A DNA stretch of 64,000 nt from the NCBI RefSeq assembly GCF_038002345.1, contig NZ_JBBOCJ010000001.1, forward strand, positions 310,001 to 374,000, read 5' to 3'. Positions 63,981-64,000 of the stretch are shown here, one piece after another; positions within the stretch are counted from its first letter, which is position 1; each line of letters begins with the position of its first letter. Made by a program: the position numbers and the translations under genes. Source of the stretch: Paenibacillus sp. FSL M7-0420 (lineage in GTDB: Bacteria; Bacillota; Bacilli; Paenibacillales; Paenibacillaceae). The notes beneath the pieces are model-generated. The model was given only the letters and a program-made list of their open reading frames with translations. It was not told the DNA's origin and made no database searches.

Positions 63981-64000
63981 CCAAGAAGGTACGTGCAGCG
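63977..64000 (+). CDS. Start of a further gene (cut by the window end)
   Basis: An ATG at 63977 overlaps the stop of the glycosyltransferase gene (ATGA). The first eight codons read MTKKVRAA before the window ends. The product is unknown; coupling suggests a partner in surface glycosylation, for example a glycan polymerase or second transferase. Confidence 0.45.

Overview
The window looks like a chromosomal segment of a Gram-positive, spore-former-type Firmicute, most probably a Paenibacillus or close relative. The grounds are: strong AGGAGG-type ribosome binding sites; TTG/GTG starts; Bacillus-like regulatory sites (a 7-1-7 Fur box, paired PurBoxes, a purine riboswitch); copper-amine-oxidase-like stalk domains on exported enzymes; and a carbohydrate ABC cluster with NHL, YIP1 and DUF5696 proteins. 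The genus is inferred from gene content and was not tested by a search.

Layout. 1-13.1 kb: a plus-strand glycan-utilisation cluster with a solute-binding protein (cut by the window edge), two pairs of ABC permeases, an NHL/TPR surface protein, a YIP1 membrane protein, a DUF5696 protein and a large GH30-GH43 fusion enzyme. 13.1-21.5 kb: sodA, a GNAT acetyltransferase, signal peptidase I, queG, a yneF-like gene, folE, a second SOD with an N-terminal helical extension, an alpha/beta hydrolase and an IclR regulator. 21.7-27.3 kb: a PocR/LuxR-type regulator, an IS110-family transposase and a Fur-controlled siderophore-binding lipoprotein. 27.4-40.7 kb: housekeeping genes (aconitase, D-Ala-D-Ala ligase, UvsE, inositol monophosphatase family, SGNH hydrolase, peptide deformylase, HemL/GsaB, LCP protein, Bcp peroxiredoxin). 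40.8-49.6 kb: a very large CoA-dehydratase-activase-type protein, a MarR-DHA2 efflux operon with a palindromic operator, a WYL regulator and a DedA protein. 49.7-57.4 kb: a polysaccharide deacetylase, a DUF58-transglutaminase pair and guaA. 57.5-64 kb: rsgA plus a phosphotransferase on the minus strand, an NCS2 purine permease behind PurBoxes and a purine riboswitch, and a polytopic glycosyltransferase.

The most unusual structure is a family of tandem arrays with a 51-bp period (17757-17983, 24148-24540, 45128-45365, 55316-55560). Each unit holds an inverted repeat around an A-rich loop and a GC-rich spacer. All four arrays follow a plus-strand gene and have the same orientation. The inner stem differs between arrays (ATGC paired with GCAT, against GGTCG paired with CGACC) while pairing is largely kept, and one array abuts a truncated DinB-like gene. 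These arrays are open in several frames only because 51 is a multiple of three; I do not regard them as coding. I know of no description of this family, but I could not search for one.

Regulatory logic seen directly: PurR-type operators and a guanine-type riboswitch upstream of the purine permease; a Fur box on the start of the iron-binding gene; a palindrome at the transcription start of the marR-efflux operon; dyads upstream of sodA and of the iclR gene.
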